A DNA stretch of 51,094 bases, taken from the NCBI GenBank assembly GCA_949288855.1, contig CASELS010000016.1:1-51094 (forward strand), in the 5' to 3' direction. Of this stretch, positions 40,459 to 49,421 are shown in pieces (position 1 is the first letter of the stretch; the number at the start of each line of letters is the position of its first letter). The position numbers and the translations under genes are program-made. The notes beneath the pieces are model-generated. The model saw only the letters and a list, made by a program, of their open reading frames with translations. It was not told the origin of the DNA and made no database searches. This stretch comes from an uncultured Collinsella sp. GTDB lineage: Bacteria; Actinomycetota; Coriobacteriia; Coriobacteriales; Coriobacteriaceae.

Positions 40459-41157
40459 GTGTTTTGTGCTCAATGTGGTAAGCAGCTAAATGATGACGAT
40501 CGTTTTTGTCCCCGATGTGGTAAGCCGGCTGGTGCTCCGGCGCAGAGCGGGCTGGGCAAGGGACGAGAACAATGGGAGGGAACCGTATTCAAATGTCCCC
40601 GCTGCGGTGAGGTGCTCGATGCATTTTCTGCAGCCTGCCCGTCGTGCGGTTTCGAGCTTCGTGATGCGAAAGCGACGACTTCTCTAAATGACTTATCGCT
40701 AAAGCTACAGGAGATTACGGCGTCTGCTGGCAAGGGCGTAAAGCAGACGTTATTTGAAAGACTTCGGCACGATACGACGGAAGTCGACAATCGAGCGGTG
40801 GCTTTGATCAAGGCATTTCCCATACCCAATACCAAGGAAGATCTTATTGAATTCATCATTATGTCTGCTGCAAATATCAACATAGACGCGTTTAATGAGA
40901 TGAAGAGAGGTAATCTATCCTCTTCTGAGATTGCGATGTCCAATGCTTGGTTATCAAAACTTGAGCAGGCTTATCGCAAGGCGTCGATTGTCCTTGATGG
41001 TGAGGCATCATTTGCTAAGGCAAAAGAGATTTATGACAGCACGATGAAAAAAGTAATATCGGCCAGACATGCGGTTGTCCGGTTCTGGATTGTTCTGGGA
41101 CTTGTATGGGCGGGAATCATCCTTTTCTGCCTTTTTATGGCGGCTGTAAGTTCTTAG
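40459..41157 (+). CDS. Double zinc-ribbon protein with C-terminal membrane segment
   Basis: GTG start. Four CxxC pairs, CAQC, CPRC, CPRC and CPSC (about residues 3-6, 17-20, 46-49, 60-63), make two zinc ribbons. A helical middle domain follows, and one membrane segment lies near the end (about 207-229). Architecture resembles the zinc-ribbon membrane proteins found with SPFH proteins in Gram-positive envelope-stress loci (YdjG-like), which is an analogy. It is the first gene of the SPFH cluster; the SPFH gene starts 15 nt after its stop. Confidence 0.72.
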   Translation: MFCAQCGKQLNDDDRFCPRCGKPAGAPAQSGLGKGREQWEGTVFKCPRCGEVLDAFSAACPSCGFELRDAKATTSLNDLSLKLQEITASAGKGVKQTLFERLRHDTTEVDNRAVALIKAFPIPNTKEDLIEFIIMSAANINIDAFNEMKRGNLSSSEIAMSNAWLSKLEQAYRKASIVLDGEASFAKAKEIYDSTMKKVISARHAVVRFWIVLGLVWAGIILFCLFMAAVSS

Positions 41158-41172
41158 GAAAAGTGAGATGTG

Positions 41173-42552
41173 ATGAGCGTCTTTAACAAGAGCAACGGCG
41201 GTTTCATGGACGAGATCCGCTGCGACGAGCCAAGTTATCTCATCTGGAAGTGGCATCCGGCGGGGTCGCAGAAGGGCGCCAACCGCCGAGAGAACGCCAT
41301 TCGTTGGGGCTCCTCGCTGCGTGTGCGCGACGGGTCGGTTGCTGCATTCGTCTATCACCAGAAAGATGGTACCTACGAGGACTTTATCGAAGGTCCGTAC
41401 GACCAGATCCTCAAGACAGCCAACCTGCCGGTTCTGGCAAGCATTGTCGGCCTCGCATACGACGGCGGCACGCCTTTCCAGGCAGAGGTTTACTTCATCA
41501 ACCTCGCTCAGGTGGTGCAAGTTCGCTTCGGTGTTCCGTTCTTCGATGTTTATGATCCGCGCTTCCTCGATTTTGGCGTTCCCGTGGCAGTGCGCGGAAC
41601 GGTGACGTTTGCCATTAAGGACTACCGACAGTTCATCAAACTACACAGACTCGACGAATTCGATCTTGAGGCGTTTAAAAGTCAGGTGAAAGATGCGATT
41701 ACGCGTTATTTGAAAGGCGCAGTCGCCAACGCCCCTGCGGATCTTGGCATCCCTCTCGTCCAGATTGAACGCAGCCTTGCCAAGATTCATGATGCGGTTG
41801 AGCCGCAGATTAAGGAACGCCTCTCGAGCGACTTTGGCGTCGCGGTGTCCGGTGTGGACATCTCCGCTATCGAGCTCGACAAGACGAGCGACGGCTACCG
41901 TCAGCTCATGTCTGTGACGCGCGATGTCGAGCAGGCGACCGTCCAAGCTCAGGCCGAGGTCAACATCAAGAACCTCCACGACCAGCAACGCATCAATGTC
42001 GAGAACCTCGAGGAGACCCTTCGTATCCAGCGCGAGGAGGCACAGCGCGCCCAACGCATGTCTACCGAGACCTCAAACATTGGCGCCTTCCAGCTCGAGA
42101 AGCAGGCAGAGGTGGGTGTTGCTGGCGCCAACGCGCTCGGCCAGATGGGCGCCAACGGCGCGACCGAGATGGGTGCTAGCTCCGGCGGTGGGTTCGACCC
42201 GGCGGCGATGATGGCTGGCATGGCTGTTGGTGGCGCCGTGGGTCAGAACGTCGCGGGGATGATGAGCGGCATGATGGGCGGGCTCGGCGGCCAGGTAGCG
42301 CAGCCCGGCGTCCAAGTTCCGCCCCCGGTCCCGCAGGTTGGCTACCACGTGGCCGTGAACGGCGCCGCGACCGGACCTTTTTCGCTCGCGCTTCTTGTGC
42401 AGATGACTGCTGCGGGCACCCTTACGCCCGACAGCCTCGTCTGGAAGCAGGGGATGGCCGAGTGGCGTCGTGCCGGGGACGTTGACGAGCTCGCTTCCGT
42501 TTTCGGCGGCGGCGCACCAGCCGGCATGCCACCAATCCCGCCAACCGCGTAA
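41173..42552 (+). CDS. SPFH-domain protein with C-terminal GYF_2 domain
   Basis: The 459-residue protein starts with an antiviral-core/SPFH-type domain (GGFMDEIRCDEPSYLIWKW, YHQKDGTYEDFIEGPYD, then RFGVPFFDVYDP and YRQFIKL; about 1-270), continues as a coiled coil (EVNIKNLHDQQ, LEETLRIQREEAQ), a Gly/Met/Ala-rich stretch (about 320-375) and a GYF_2 domain (YHVAVNGAATGPFSL and WKQGMAEWRRAG; about 385-440). SPFH proteins form membrane-associated platforms; GYF_2 binds Pro-rich or partner tails. The next gene codes for a free GYF_2 domain. ATG at 41173 is preferred to GTG 41170. This fusion is related to YdjI-like proteins, which act with zinc-ribbon membrane partners. Confidence 0.88.
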   Translation: MSVFNKSNGGFMDEIRCDEPSYLIWKWHPAGSQKGANRRENAIRWGSSLRVRDGSVAAFVYHQKDGTYEDFIEGPYDQILKTANLPVLASIVGLAYDGGTPFQAEVYFINLAQVVQVRFGVPFFDVYDPRFLDFGVPVAVRGTVTFAIKDYRQFIKLHRLDEFDLEAFKSQVKDAITRYLKGAVANAPADLGIPLVQIERSLAKIHDAVEPQIKERLSSDFGVAVSGVDISAIELDKTSDGYRQLMSVTRDVEQATVQAQAEVNIKNLHDQQRINVENLEETLRIQREEAQRAQRMSTETSNIGAFQLEKQAEVGVAGANALGQMGANGATEMGASSGGGFDPAAMMAGMAVGGAVGQNVAGMMSGMMGGLGGQVAQPGVQVPPPVPQVGYHVAVNGAATGPFSLALLVQMTAAGTLTPDSLVWKQGMAEWRRAGDVDELASVFGGGAPAGMPPIPPTA

Positions 42553-42561
42553 GGGGAGACA

Positions 42562-42924
42562 ATGGACGAAAGCAGCTTCTACTCCATCGATAGACTCGTC
42601 GAGTTTGGCCTCACGCTCGGCGTGGCAACCCAGATGGCCAACTCCATGAACGCGAGCCTCCAGGCCATGCAGATCCCCGGGGCGAGAAATCCCATGCAGC
42701 CCAACGTGCTTGCGGAGGACCAGCCGCTCTTCTACGCGGTCCTCGACGGCAAGTCCGTGGGCCCGCTCGCTACCTCCGAGCTATCTCGTCTCATCGCCGA
42801 GAAGCGCGTGACCAAGGAGACTTACGTCTGGAAGCCCGGCATGCAAAATTGGCAGCTTGCGAAGAGTGTCCCTGAAGTGCTTACACTCGCTGCGCTGACC
42901 CCACCGCCCCTGCCCGGGCAGTGA
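42562..42924 (+). CDS. Stand-alone GYF_2-domain protein
   Basis: The 120-residue protein begins with an amphipathic helical part (FYSIDRLVEFGLTLGVATQM) and ends in a GYF_2 domain: YAVLDGKSVGPLATSELS, then WKPGMQNWQLAKSVPEV. This is similar to the C-terminal domain of the preceding SPFH protein (GPF/GPL, then WK.GM..W). A Pro-rich end (PPPLPGQ) could be a ligand for another GYF domain. It starts 9 nt after the SPFH gene. Confidence 0.8.
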   Translation: MDESSFYSIDRLVEFGLTLGVATQMANSMNASLQAMQIPGARNPMQPNVLAEDQPLFYAVLDGKSVGPLATSELSRLIAEKRVTKETYVWKPGMQNWQLAKSVPEVLTLAALTPPPLPGQ

Positions 42925-42974
42925 CGCGAGGTGGGTTTATTATTAGGGTGTTGGGGACGGGAGAAGGGTATCTT

Positions 42975-43772
42975 ATGAGTGACGAGCGTCGTGATGATTT
43001 GGGGAGCGAACCCAATGTCTCGCCAAAACGTTCAGCAGAGGACTACGTAAACGCTGCGAACGCAGTCATTGATATTGCTGAAATCGCAGTCTCCTTTATT
43101 CCCGGTGGAAGTGCTGCGGCAACTGTTGCCACAAAAGCGCTGAAATACGCACCTAAGGCCCGGCTAATCATCAATCATTTACCCGATGTTGCCCCCGTTG
43201 CAGGCCAAGTCGCAAGCAAGATTCAGGATAAGGCGCCCGATGCTTTGAGCGGGCAGGCGGAGAAGTTTTTTGGCGCCGCTCGCGGAGCCGCCACAGCGGT
43301 AACCGAGAGGGGCCAAGCGGCTGGTGCTGCCATCAAAAGATCAATCGATGAAAAGGCGCAGGAGAAAGCTCGCCGCGAGGCGCGTCGGGCATTGTTGGAC
43401 GGAGCGGGTATCCGCATGCCTGTTCCGCAGTTCCTCGAGAACTGGAATGCACAGGAGAAGCTTACCCAGGTTCACGAGGGGTATCTTGCCTACTGCGGTT
43501 GTTATGCTATTGCAACCTATTCTTCAGCTGTTAAGAAGGACGACTACAGCTCTTTCAAAGGCATCTATATTGGTAAGTCAGAGAACATGGGTTCAAGTAT
43601 TCACGCAGATATAATTGGCCTTGGGAATGTAGACGTATATGCAGACGTGAAGTATAAGCAGCACGTCTATGTCCTTCTCTATCCATGTGAGCCCTCGAAA
43701 CTAGATATTCTCGAATCCTCCCTCATTACGGCGTTAGATGCGGATGCTTCTTACAACGCGCCCAAGCTGTAG
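42975..43772 (+). CDS. GIY-YIG-like domain protein of the SPFH cluster
   Basis: ATG 42975 has AGAAGGG at good spacing; a GTG overlapping the previous stop would add 18 residues. The N-terminal ~130 residues are Ala-rich helices with a hydrophobic patch (IDIAEIAVSFIPGG). The C-terminal ~95 residues match the GIY-YIG nuclease fold: GCY (175-177), YIG (198-200) in GIYIGKS, Glu247 in ILESSLI and Asn261 in SYNAP. The conserved catalytic Arg of the first helix is not visible (SSIHADI), so it may be inactive or act differently. The family call rests on these motifs and is moderate. Its codon use is less GC-rich than the SPFH gene. Confidence 0.62.
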   Translation: MSDERRDDLGSEPNVSPKRSAEDYVNAANAVIDIAEIAVSFIPGGSAAATVATKALKYAPKARLIINHLPDVAPVAGQVASKIQDKAPDALSGQAEKFFGAARGAATAVTERGQAAGAAIKRSIDEKAQEKARREARRALLDGAGIRMPVPQFLENWNAQEKLTQVHEGYLAYCGCYAIATYSSAVKKDDYSSFKGIYIGKSENMGSSIHADIIGLGNVDVYADVKYKQHVYVLLYPCEPSKLDILESSLITALDADASYNAPKL

Positions 43773-43906
43773 TAGTTGACTGATTAATCGCCTTATACCT
43801 TGGTAAACGTGAGTATGCGCGACCGAAGTCCGGCGCGCGGGTACGCGATGCCGAATTGTCCGCGTACTGGGATATGATTATGGATAACGGATGTGAGGGG
43901 GCGCTT

Positions 43907-44848
43907 ATGTACGAGGATGAGAACCGCGATTTAGGTCCGGCCACAGAGTATGCCGAGGCAACGTATGTGGCAGAGCTCGCTGCAGGTCCCGATCCCATGG
44001 CATTTATGGTTCGCTACAAGTTTGTGGTGATCGCCATCTTGGTGGTCGTCGCGCTCGTTTCGGCATTGCCTCTGCGCGCCGTTTTCACCACGCCCGATAC
44101 CTACGCTCCCACCATCGCGACCATCGACGAAAAGAAGGCGACGGTGCTTGGCCTCACCGCTGCCGCTGCAGGCGCCTCGGCGGCGATCACAGCTATCCCC
44201 GATGACGTGGGAACTCCTGTTGCGGACAAGCTGATGGACCTCTGCTCCAACTTCACGATTGTGCTTGTGGCCCTCTACCTCGAGAAATACCTGCTCACCA
44301 TCTTTGGCTTCACCACGTTTGCCGTGCTTATCCCCGTGGCGTGCGCCCTCTTTGCGGTGTCGCTGCTGTTCTTCCGCAGCCGCGGTGGTGCGGTGTGCGC
44401 ACACATCGCACGCAAGCTTTTGGCGCTCGGCGTTGTGCTCATGCTTGCAGTGCCGGTCAGCGTTTTTGTGACCGATATGATTGACACCACCTATGAGACA
44501 TCTGCCGAGATTACAGGCGAGCAGGTGGACGAGGCCTCCGGGGCGGATGCGGAGGAGGGTGACGGTAACGTACTCGATTACCTTCTGAGCATCCCCGGCG
44601 CCGTGGTGGACGGTTTAACGTCGGTTTCCGAGGAGCTTCTCAACCAGGTGAACCGCCTCATCGAGTGGTTTGCCGTCATGGTGGTCACCTCGTGCGTGAT
44701 TCCTATCCTCGTGCTCGCCTTCTTCCTCTGGATGGCAAATCTCATCTTGGGGATTAACATCGACGTTCCCATGAACGCGCTTAAGGCGCGGGGGAGTCGG
44801 CTCAAGCAGATGCCGGCTAAGGCCATGAAGCCTTCGCGCAAGGGATAG
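43907..44848 (+). CDS. Polytopic membrane protein of the SPFH cluster
   Basis: ATG 43907 follows GAGGGGG; longer frames to 43856 exist. The 313-residue protein has about five or six hydrophobic segments with a central acidic external loop (TSAEITGEQVDEASGADAEEGD region). It carries no signature I recognise. Its place after the GIY-YIG-like gene (134-nt gap) and before a broken HTH gene leaves membership of the cluster likely but unproven. Confidence 0.6.
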   Translation: MYEDENRDLGPATEYAEATYVAELAAGPDPMAFMVRYKFVVIAILVVVALVSALPLRAVFTTPDTYAPTIATIDEKKATVLGLTAAAAGASAAITAIPDDVGTPVADKLMDLCSNFTIVLVALYLEKYLLTIFGFTTFAVLIPVACALFAVSLLFFRSRGGAVCAHIARKLLALGVVLMLAVPVSVFVTDMIDTTYETSAEITGEQVDEASGADAEEGDGNVLDYLLSIPGAVVDGLTSVSEELLNQVNRLIEWFAVMVVTSCVIPILVLAFFLWMANLILGINIDVPMNALKARGSRLKQMPAKAMKPSRKG

Positions 44849-45022
44849 ACCGCGCGAGGAGAAGGCGCGTGCCGTCTCGCACCATAGACAAACAAATGTT
44901 CGTATAGTAAAGTAGGACCAAACAATCTCATACATCAAAACTGAATACCACAATACGCTATAAATGTAGTAACTTAGAGGTAGATGAGTCGCCGATTTGA
45001 AGAGCGAGGAGGGCAAGGACTG

Positions 45023-45329
45023 ATGGGGACGACGTTTAGGGAATACAAGAAAGCGCATCCCGTTGATGATGCCCTTATGGAGGAGGCTCGCAAGGCGACC
45101 GACGAAAAGATTCGGCTTTTTTGAGCTGCGCGAGGTGCGAAAGGCTTGTGGGCTGACTCAAACGGAGCTGGCGGCCTGCTTGGGAATAGGACAGAAGCGC
45201 ATCTCTGCCGTTGAGAACGGCAAGCTTGACAACCTCAAGATTGATACCCTGCGACGTTACATCGCGGGTCTTGGCGGTACGTTGGAGATTTCAGCCCACC
45301 TACCGCAGGGGGATATCCGTCTTTCGTAA
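45023..45329 (+). pseudogene. XRE/HigA-like antitoxin-type gene broken by a frameshift
   Basis: From ATG 45023 (GAGGAGGG upstream) the frame reads EYKKAHPVDDALMEEARKA and stops after six T at 45117-45122. Reading on one frame over gives FELREVRKACGLTQTELAACLG, KRISAVENGKL and DTLRRYIAGLGGTLEI, a Cro/C1 HTH of HigA type. Removing one T from the run (five instead of six) restores one continuous ~100-residue protein. The 5' and 3' parts are thus pieces of one gene. A partner toxin gene is not found in 44849-45022, an AT-rich stretch of no recognisable coding content. Slippage on the T run or a sequencing error cannot be excluded. Confidence 0.75.
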
Positions 45330-45415
45330 GCCGTCGTACGGATGTTGAGCGAAGGTGGCCGTCGGGCTGCGATGGACTTGCTTGCGGTCGGTATAACGGA
45401 CGGATGAACGAGGTT

Positions 45416-46645
45416 CTACTTCTGTATGCTCCGCTTGCGGTCGAGTGCGTATGTGATGCCAGTGAGCACCCAGGCAACGAGGGAGAACGCCGCGCCCACA
45501 ATGCCTACCTGAGCGAGGCCCATACCGCTCACCACCGCGCCGCCCACCGCGGTACCAAAGGCGATGCCGGTATTGAATGCGGTGGGCTCGAGCGAGCTCG
45601 CGAGCGTGAGCGCTTTGGGATGCCAGCGCCGTGCAGCCTTCATAAAGACGGAGATGCAGGGCACCGACACAATATACATGGTGAGGGCAAGGGCGAGTAT
45701 TGCGGCGATGGCGGGAGCGGTGGCGCTTCCCAAAAGCCAGATGAGGGCAAGCATGGCTGCCTGGACGGGGAAGCTCGCCATAAGCGCGCGGAGCCCAAAG
45801 CGCGCATCCGCCCAGCCCGAGATGAGGTTTGAGAAGAAGCACATCACGCCGTACGCCATGAGCACGGTGCTGGCGCCGAGGGCGTTAAGGCCAACGACCT
45901 CCTCCAGATAAGGCGTGATGTAGCCGTAGAGCACGTACACCGATCCCACGCCAAAGACAAAAATGAGAGCGCCGGTTATGACCTGCGGCTCGGTAAGGAG
46001 CGATGCCTGCTCGCCCATGGTGGCGGGCTCGTCGGTCGCACCTGAGCGCGGCAGCGCCGCCAGAAGCGCAAGCGACGTGGCGAGCGCAAGCACGAGCGAG
46101 GCCACCATGACAAGGTGCCAGTCAAACGCATGGGCGATCATCTTGCCCGCCGAGGTGATAAGGACCATCGCCACGGAGAACGCGGCGTAAACCACCGAGA
46201 TGGTCATGGAGGTGCGCTCGACGCCCACCAGCTCGGGAATGTAGGTGACGCCGAGCGCGAGCAAAGCTCCCGAGACGGCGCCCAGAAGCACGCGCGACGC
46301 AAGCAGAATCTCAAACGTGGGCGCGAACGTCATGGCAAGGTTTGCCAGACAGAAGAGAACGGTGTAGACCACAAGCAGAGGAAACCTGCGGAAACGTCCG
46401 GTCGTGATGGCGAGCGTGGGCGTGAGCACCGCATAGGCGACCGAGAAAAAGCTGATGAGCTCGCCCACGCGCGAGAGGCTCACTCCAAAGGACGCGGCGA
46501 GTTCGCTCTCGATGCCAATGACCACAAACTCCGAGCAGCCGAGCGAGAAACCGAGCACCACAAGCAAGGCGACGCAGAGGCGCGCACGTGCGGGCGAGTG
46601 CACGCCGGTCTCATGCGGACGGTCGGTACCTTTCAACTCTTGCAT
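45416..46645 (-). CDS. MFS transporter, sugar/drug efflux type
   Basis: The 409-residue protein has twelve predicted helices, with motif A variants between helices 2-3 (TTGRFRRFPLL) and motif-like RVLLGAVSGALLALG in helix 4. It resembles the AraJ/SotB-like efflux group of DHA1 transporters. Substrate is not evident. GGGGGAAGCG precedes the ATG. It is the only transporter with clear family assignment in the window and is divergent from a small membrane protein. Confidence 0.82.
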   Translation of the reverse strand: MQELKGTDRPHETGVHSPARARLCVALLVVLGFSLGCSEFVVIGIESELAASFGVSLSRVGELISFFSVAYAVLTPTLAITTGRFRRFPLLVVYTVLFCLANLAMTFAPTFEILLASRVLLGAVSGALLALGVTYIPELVGVERTSMTISVVYAAFSVAMVLITSAGKMIAHAFDWHLVMVASLVLALATSLALLAALPRSGATDEPATMGEQASLLTEPQVITGALIFVFGVGSVYVLYGYITPYLEEVVGLNALGASTVLMAYGVMCFFSNLISGWADARFGLRALMASFPVQAAMLALIWLLGSATAPAIAAILALALTMYIVSVPCISVFMKAARRWHPKALTLASSLEPTAFNTGIAFGTAVGGAVVSGMGLAQVGIVGAAFSLVAWVLTGITYALDRKRSIQK

Positions 46646-46854
46646 CGCTTCCCCCTAAGAATTTAAGCCTGACGATTGTACCAGCCATGGTGCGACGCGG
46701 CGTGACCGGGCGGCTACCTTTGGGTAAAGCATCGGCATGGGTGCCGTAAGGAAACGGTCTTGATTGCTCGCTGACGGCTGTGGCGGTCTGTGCGCTTGTT
46801 ACCGTCGAGAAGATAATGCCCGGCAACAGGCAAACGCGTGTGAGGAGGACCGCC

Positions 46855-47454
46855 ATGGATGAAGACAAGAATGAGGATATGAAGAGCACAAACGATCGCT
46901 CTGCGGAAGATGGCCCCATCGCGCTGCCGCTTCCGTGGGGAAAGATCTCTCTTGTCGCCGTTCTCATCTTAGTGGCTGCCGTTGGCTTCTTCTTTCTCAT
47001 GCAGCGTGCAAGGGGCAACTTCGTCATGGGAACAATCGGCGTGGTTGCCCAGTATTTCATGGCGGTGGTGTTTATCTTGCTGGTGGGCTTTCTGGCTCTG
47101 CCGGTGGTGGCGGGCATCCGCTCCTTGTCCCATATCGCCGGACGCATCGCCGCAGCGCTTGCAGCGCTTGTCATCACGGCGGTCTTCGCGTGGATCTTCC
47201 TTGCGGCGCCTATTCTTGACATCCCTCACCTTTCGAGCCCGTCGGTGACAAGGCTCACCGAGGTCGAAGTGGAGGTGGATGACAGTTACGAGTCATCGAC
47301 TTTCTACAAGCTCCAGGGCACCGACACCGAGGGCAACCTGCAGATCTTTGACGTCGATCGCGCGGTCTTTGACGCTTGGGACCCCGAGGTAGACGAGGTC
47401 ACGGTGACCTATCTCCCGCATACTGAAACGGTGCTCTCCCTCGTGTGCTCATAA
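46855..47454 (+). CDS. Small membrane protein of unknown function
   Basis: GAGGAGG precedes ATG 46855. The 199-residue product has an acidic N-terminus (DEDKNEDMKSTNDR), three hydrophobic segments (about 30-50, 58-82 and 90-120) and a ~75-residue C-terminal domain of alternating Val/Glu strands (LTEVEVEVDDSYESSTFYK), likely outside. No family recognised. It is separate from the HerA-like gene by ~180 nt. Confidence 0.6.
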   Translation: MDEDKNEDMKSTNDRSAEDGPIALPLPWGKISLVAVLILVAAVGFFFLMQRARGNFVMGTIGVVAQYFMAVVFILLVGFLALPVVAGIRSLSHIAGRIAAALAALVITAVFAWIFLAAPILDIPHLSSPSVTRLTEVEVEVDDSYESSTFYKLQGTDTEGNLQIFDVDRAVFDAWDPEVDEVTVTYLPHTETVLSLVCS

Positions 47455-47632
47455 GACGGCTCGTTTATACGTCTTGCGGAGTTGATGCGTTGCCTTTGCG
47501 AGCTCGCCCAACCGTCGGGCCATTGTCTTAAACCAGATATTGAGGCACCCTATGTGACCGGGCGCGCATGGGATAATCAGTCCATCTGTGCCGCCGTCAA
47601 CAAGGCGGCAGACCTGCTGCAAAGGAGATGCC

Positions 47633-49186
47633 ATGTACCAAGAGAACGCCATCTGGATGGGTGTTGGCGCGGAGCCCGACAACAAGCACGTGAACCTGCT
47701 GCTCAACCAGGCGAACCGCCACGGCCTTATCGCCGGTGCCTCTGGTACGGGCAAGACCGTCACGCTCAAGGTTATGGCCGAGGGCTTCTCTAAGGCGGGC
47801 GTTCCGGTGTTCATGGCCGACGTCAAGGGCGACATCACCGGTATGGCGCAGGCGGGCAAGGACTCCGAGGACATGCAGGAGCGCATCAAGCGCTTTGGCA
47901 TCGAGGGCTTCACCTACGAGGGCTGCCCCGTACGTATCTGGGATATGCTCGGCGGCGCTGGTCTGCCGGTGCGTATCACCATCTCCGACATGGGTCCGTC
48001 GCTGCTCTCGCGCCTGCTCGAGCTTACCGAGGTGCAGGAGGGCGTGCTCGACATCGTCTTCCGCATCGCCGATGACAAGAACCTCCTTTTGATTGACCTC
48101 AAAGACCTGCGCGCCATGCTCAACTTCGTGGCCGAGCACGCCGACGAGTACGAGACCACCTACGGCAAGGTCTCCGCCCAGTCGGTCGGCGCGATTCTGC
48201 GCACACTCATCGCTGTGGAGGACCAGGGCGGCGACGTCTTCTTTGGCGAGCCGGCGCTCGAGCTCGACGACTGGTTCCAGTGCGCCGAGAACGGCCAGGG
48301 CTACGTCAACATCCTGAACGCCGCAAAGCTCATCCAGAGCCCGCAGATCTACGCCATGTTCCTCCTGTGGATGCTCTCCGAGCTTTTTGACACCCTGCCC
48401 GAGGAGGGCGACCTCGACAAGCCCAAGTTCGTCTTCTTCTTTGACGAGGCGCACCTCCTGTTCAACGATATGCCGACCGAGCTCCTCGACAAGATCGTGC
48501 AGGTCGTGAAGCTCATCCGCTCCAAGGGCGTGGGCGTGTACTTCATCACGCAGAGCCCTTCCGACATTCCCGACGAGGTGCTCGCGCAGCTCTCCAACCG
48601 CATCCAGCACGGCCTTCGCGCCTATACGCCCGCCGAGCAGAAGGCGGTGCGCGCCGCGGCGCAGTCGTTCCGCGAGAACCCCGCCTTCAAGAGTGAGGAC
48701 GTTATCCTCGAGCTCGGTACCGGCGAGGCGCTCGTCTCCTTCCTGAACGAGGACGGCCAGCCCGAGATCGTCGAGCGTGCCAAGATCCTCCCGCCGCAGT
48801 GCCTCATGGCCGCCGCGTCTGACGACGTGATGAAGGAGGCCCTCTCCGCGCAGGACGATCTCATGAAGAAGTACGGCGAGGCCGTCGACCGCGAGAGCGC
48901 CGAGGAGCAGATCGAGGAGCTCGAGGAGGAAGAGGAGAAGGCCGCCAAGGAGGAAGAGGAGCGCAAGAAGCGCGAGGAAGAAAAGGCCATGAAGGAGAAG
49001 GCCAAGGCCAAGGCTGCCGAGAAGGCCGCGATTCGCGCCGAGGAGCGCAAGATTCGTCAGCGCGAGAAGCAGCAGGAGCAGATGATGAAGGGCATCGGCA
49101 AGATTGCGAGCCAGGTGCTGGGCTCCTTTGGTCGCGAGGCCACGCGTCAGATCACGCGCAATCTGTTTGGTGGGCGCCGCCGCTAG
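47633..49186 (+). CDS. HerA-like/DUF853 (YjgR-type) P-loop ATPase
   Basis: AAAGGAG precedes ATG 47633. The 517-residue protein has Walker A GASGTGKT (about 35-42) and Walker B FVFFFDEAH (about 264-272), and the motifs VFMADVKGDI, YFITQSPSDIPDEVLAQL and NRIQHGLRAYTP, all typical of the DUF853 branch of HerA/FtsK-like ATPases. An acidic/basic coiled coil (about 415-490, EEEEEKAAKEEEERKKREEE) precedes a basic C-terminus. Members may pump DNA or act on nucleoprotein, but the physiological role is not established. It is a single-gene unit ending in a strong terminator region. Confidence 0.87.
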   Translation: MYQENAIWMGVGAEPDNKHVNLLLNQANRHGLIAGASGTGKTVTLKVMAEGFSKAGVPVFMADVKGDITGMAQAGKDSEDMQERIKRFGIEGFTYEGCPVRIWDMLGGAGLPVRITISDMGPSLLSRLLELTEVQEGVLDIVFRIADDKNLLLIDLKDLRAMLNFVAEHADEYETTYGKVSAQSVGAILRTLIAVEDQGGDVFFGEPALELDDWFQCAENGQGYVNILNAAKLIQSPQIYAMFLLWMLSELFDTLPEEGDLDKPKFVFFFDEAHLLFNDMPTELLDKIVQVVKLIRSKGVGVYFITQSPSDIPDEVLAQLSNRIQHGLRAYTPAEQKAVRAAAQSFRENPAFKSEDVILELGTGEALVSFLNEDGQPEIVERAKILPPQCLMAAASDDVMKEALSAQDDLMKKYGEAVDRESAEEQIEELEEEEEKAAKEEEERKKREEEKAMKEKAKAKAAEKAAIRAEERKIRQREKQQEQMMKGIGKIASQVLGSFGREATRQITRNLFGGRRR

Positions 49187-49216
49187 TTTTGGGCGCGCTG
49201 CGGTGCTTGGCGCGCG

Positions 49217-49357
49217 GCTCAAGTCGTTTATGAGCGTAATCGCGTGCCAACCACGATGCCACGAGTGTGGCTAAACAAGTTTATCAGCGAAAACCCGCCC
49301 TGTACCATGTGGGGTACAGGGCGGGTTCTCAGTTTTACGCTCATGAGCGACTTGAGC
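49217..49357. repeat. 141-bp nested inverted repeat downstream of the HerA-like gene
   Basis: The outer arms GCTCAAGTCG-(N)-ATGAGCGTAA at 49217-49239 and its complement at 49335-49357 match in 21 of 23 positions. Inside lies a 15-bp perfect hairpin (49292-49327). The surrounding 49187-49421 has no credible ORF. Confidence 0.78.
49292..49327. terminator. Bidirectional terminator between converging genes
   Basis: AACCCGCCCTGTACC (49292-49306) pairs with GGTACAGGGCGGGTT (49313-49327). On the minus strand the stem is followed by a TTTT, and on the plus strand by a weaker TT-C-T run. It serves the converging HerA-like and GNAT genes. Confidence 0.7.
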
Positions 49358-49421
49358 GTTCCGGTGCCCTCTGGGACAGGGCGCTGCGACGATGAGGGGT
49401 GAGGGCGTGTTGCGCAGCGTC

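Noticed and set aside
47597..49222. 541-codon minus-strand frame opposite the HerA-like ATPase
   Set aside because: Leu/Glu-rich mirror of the coding strand; the plus-strand protein has Walker motifs.
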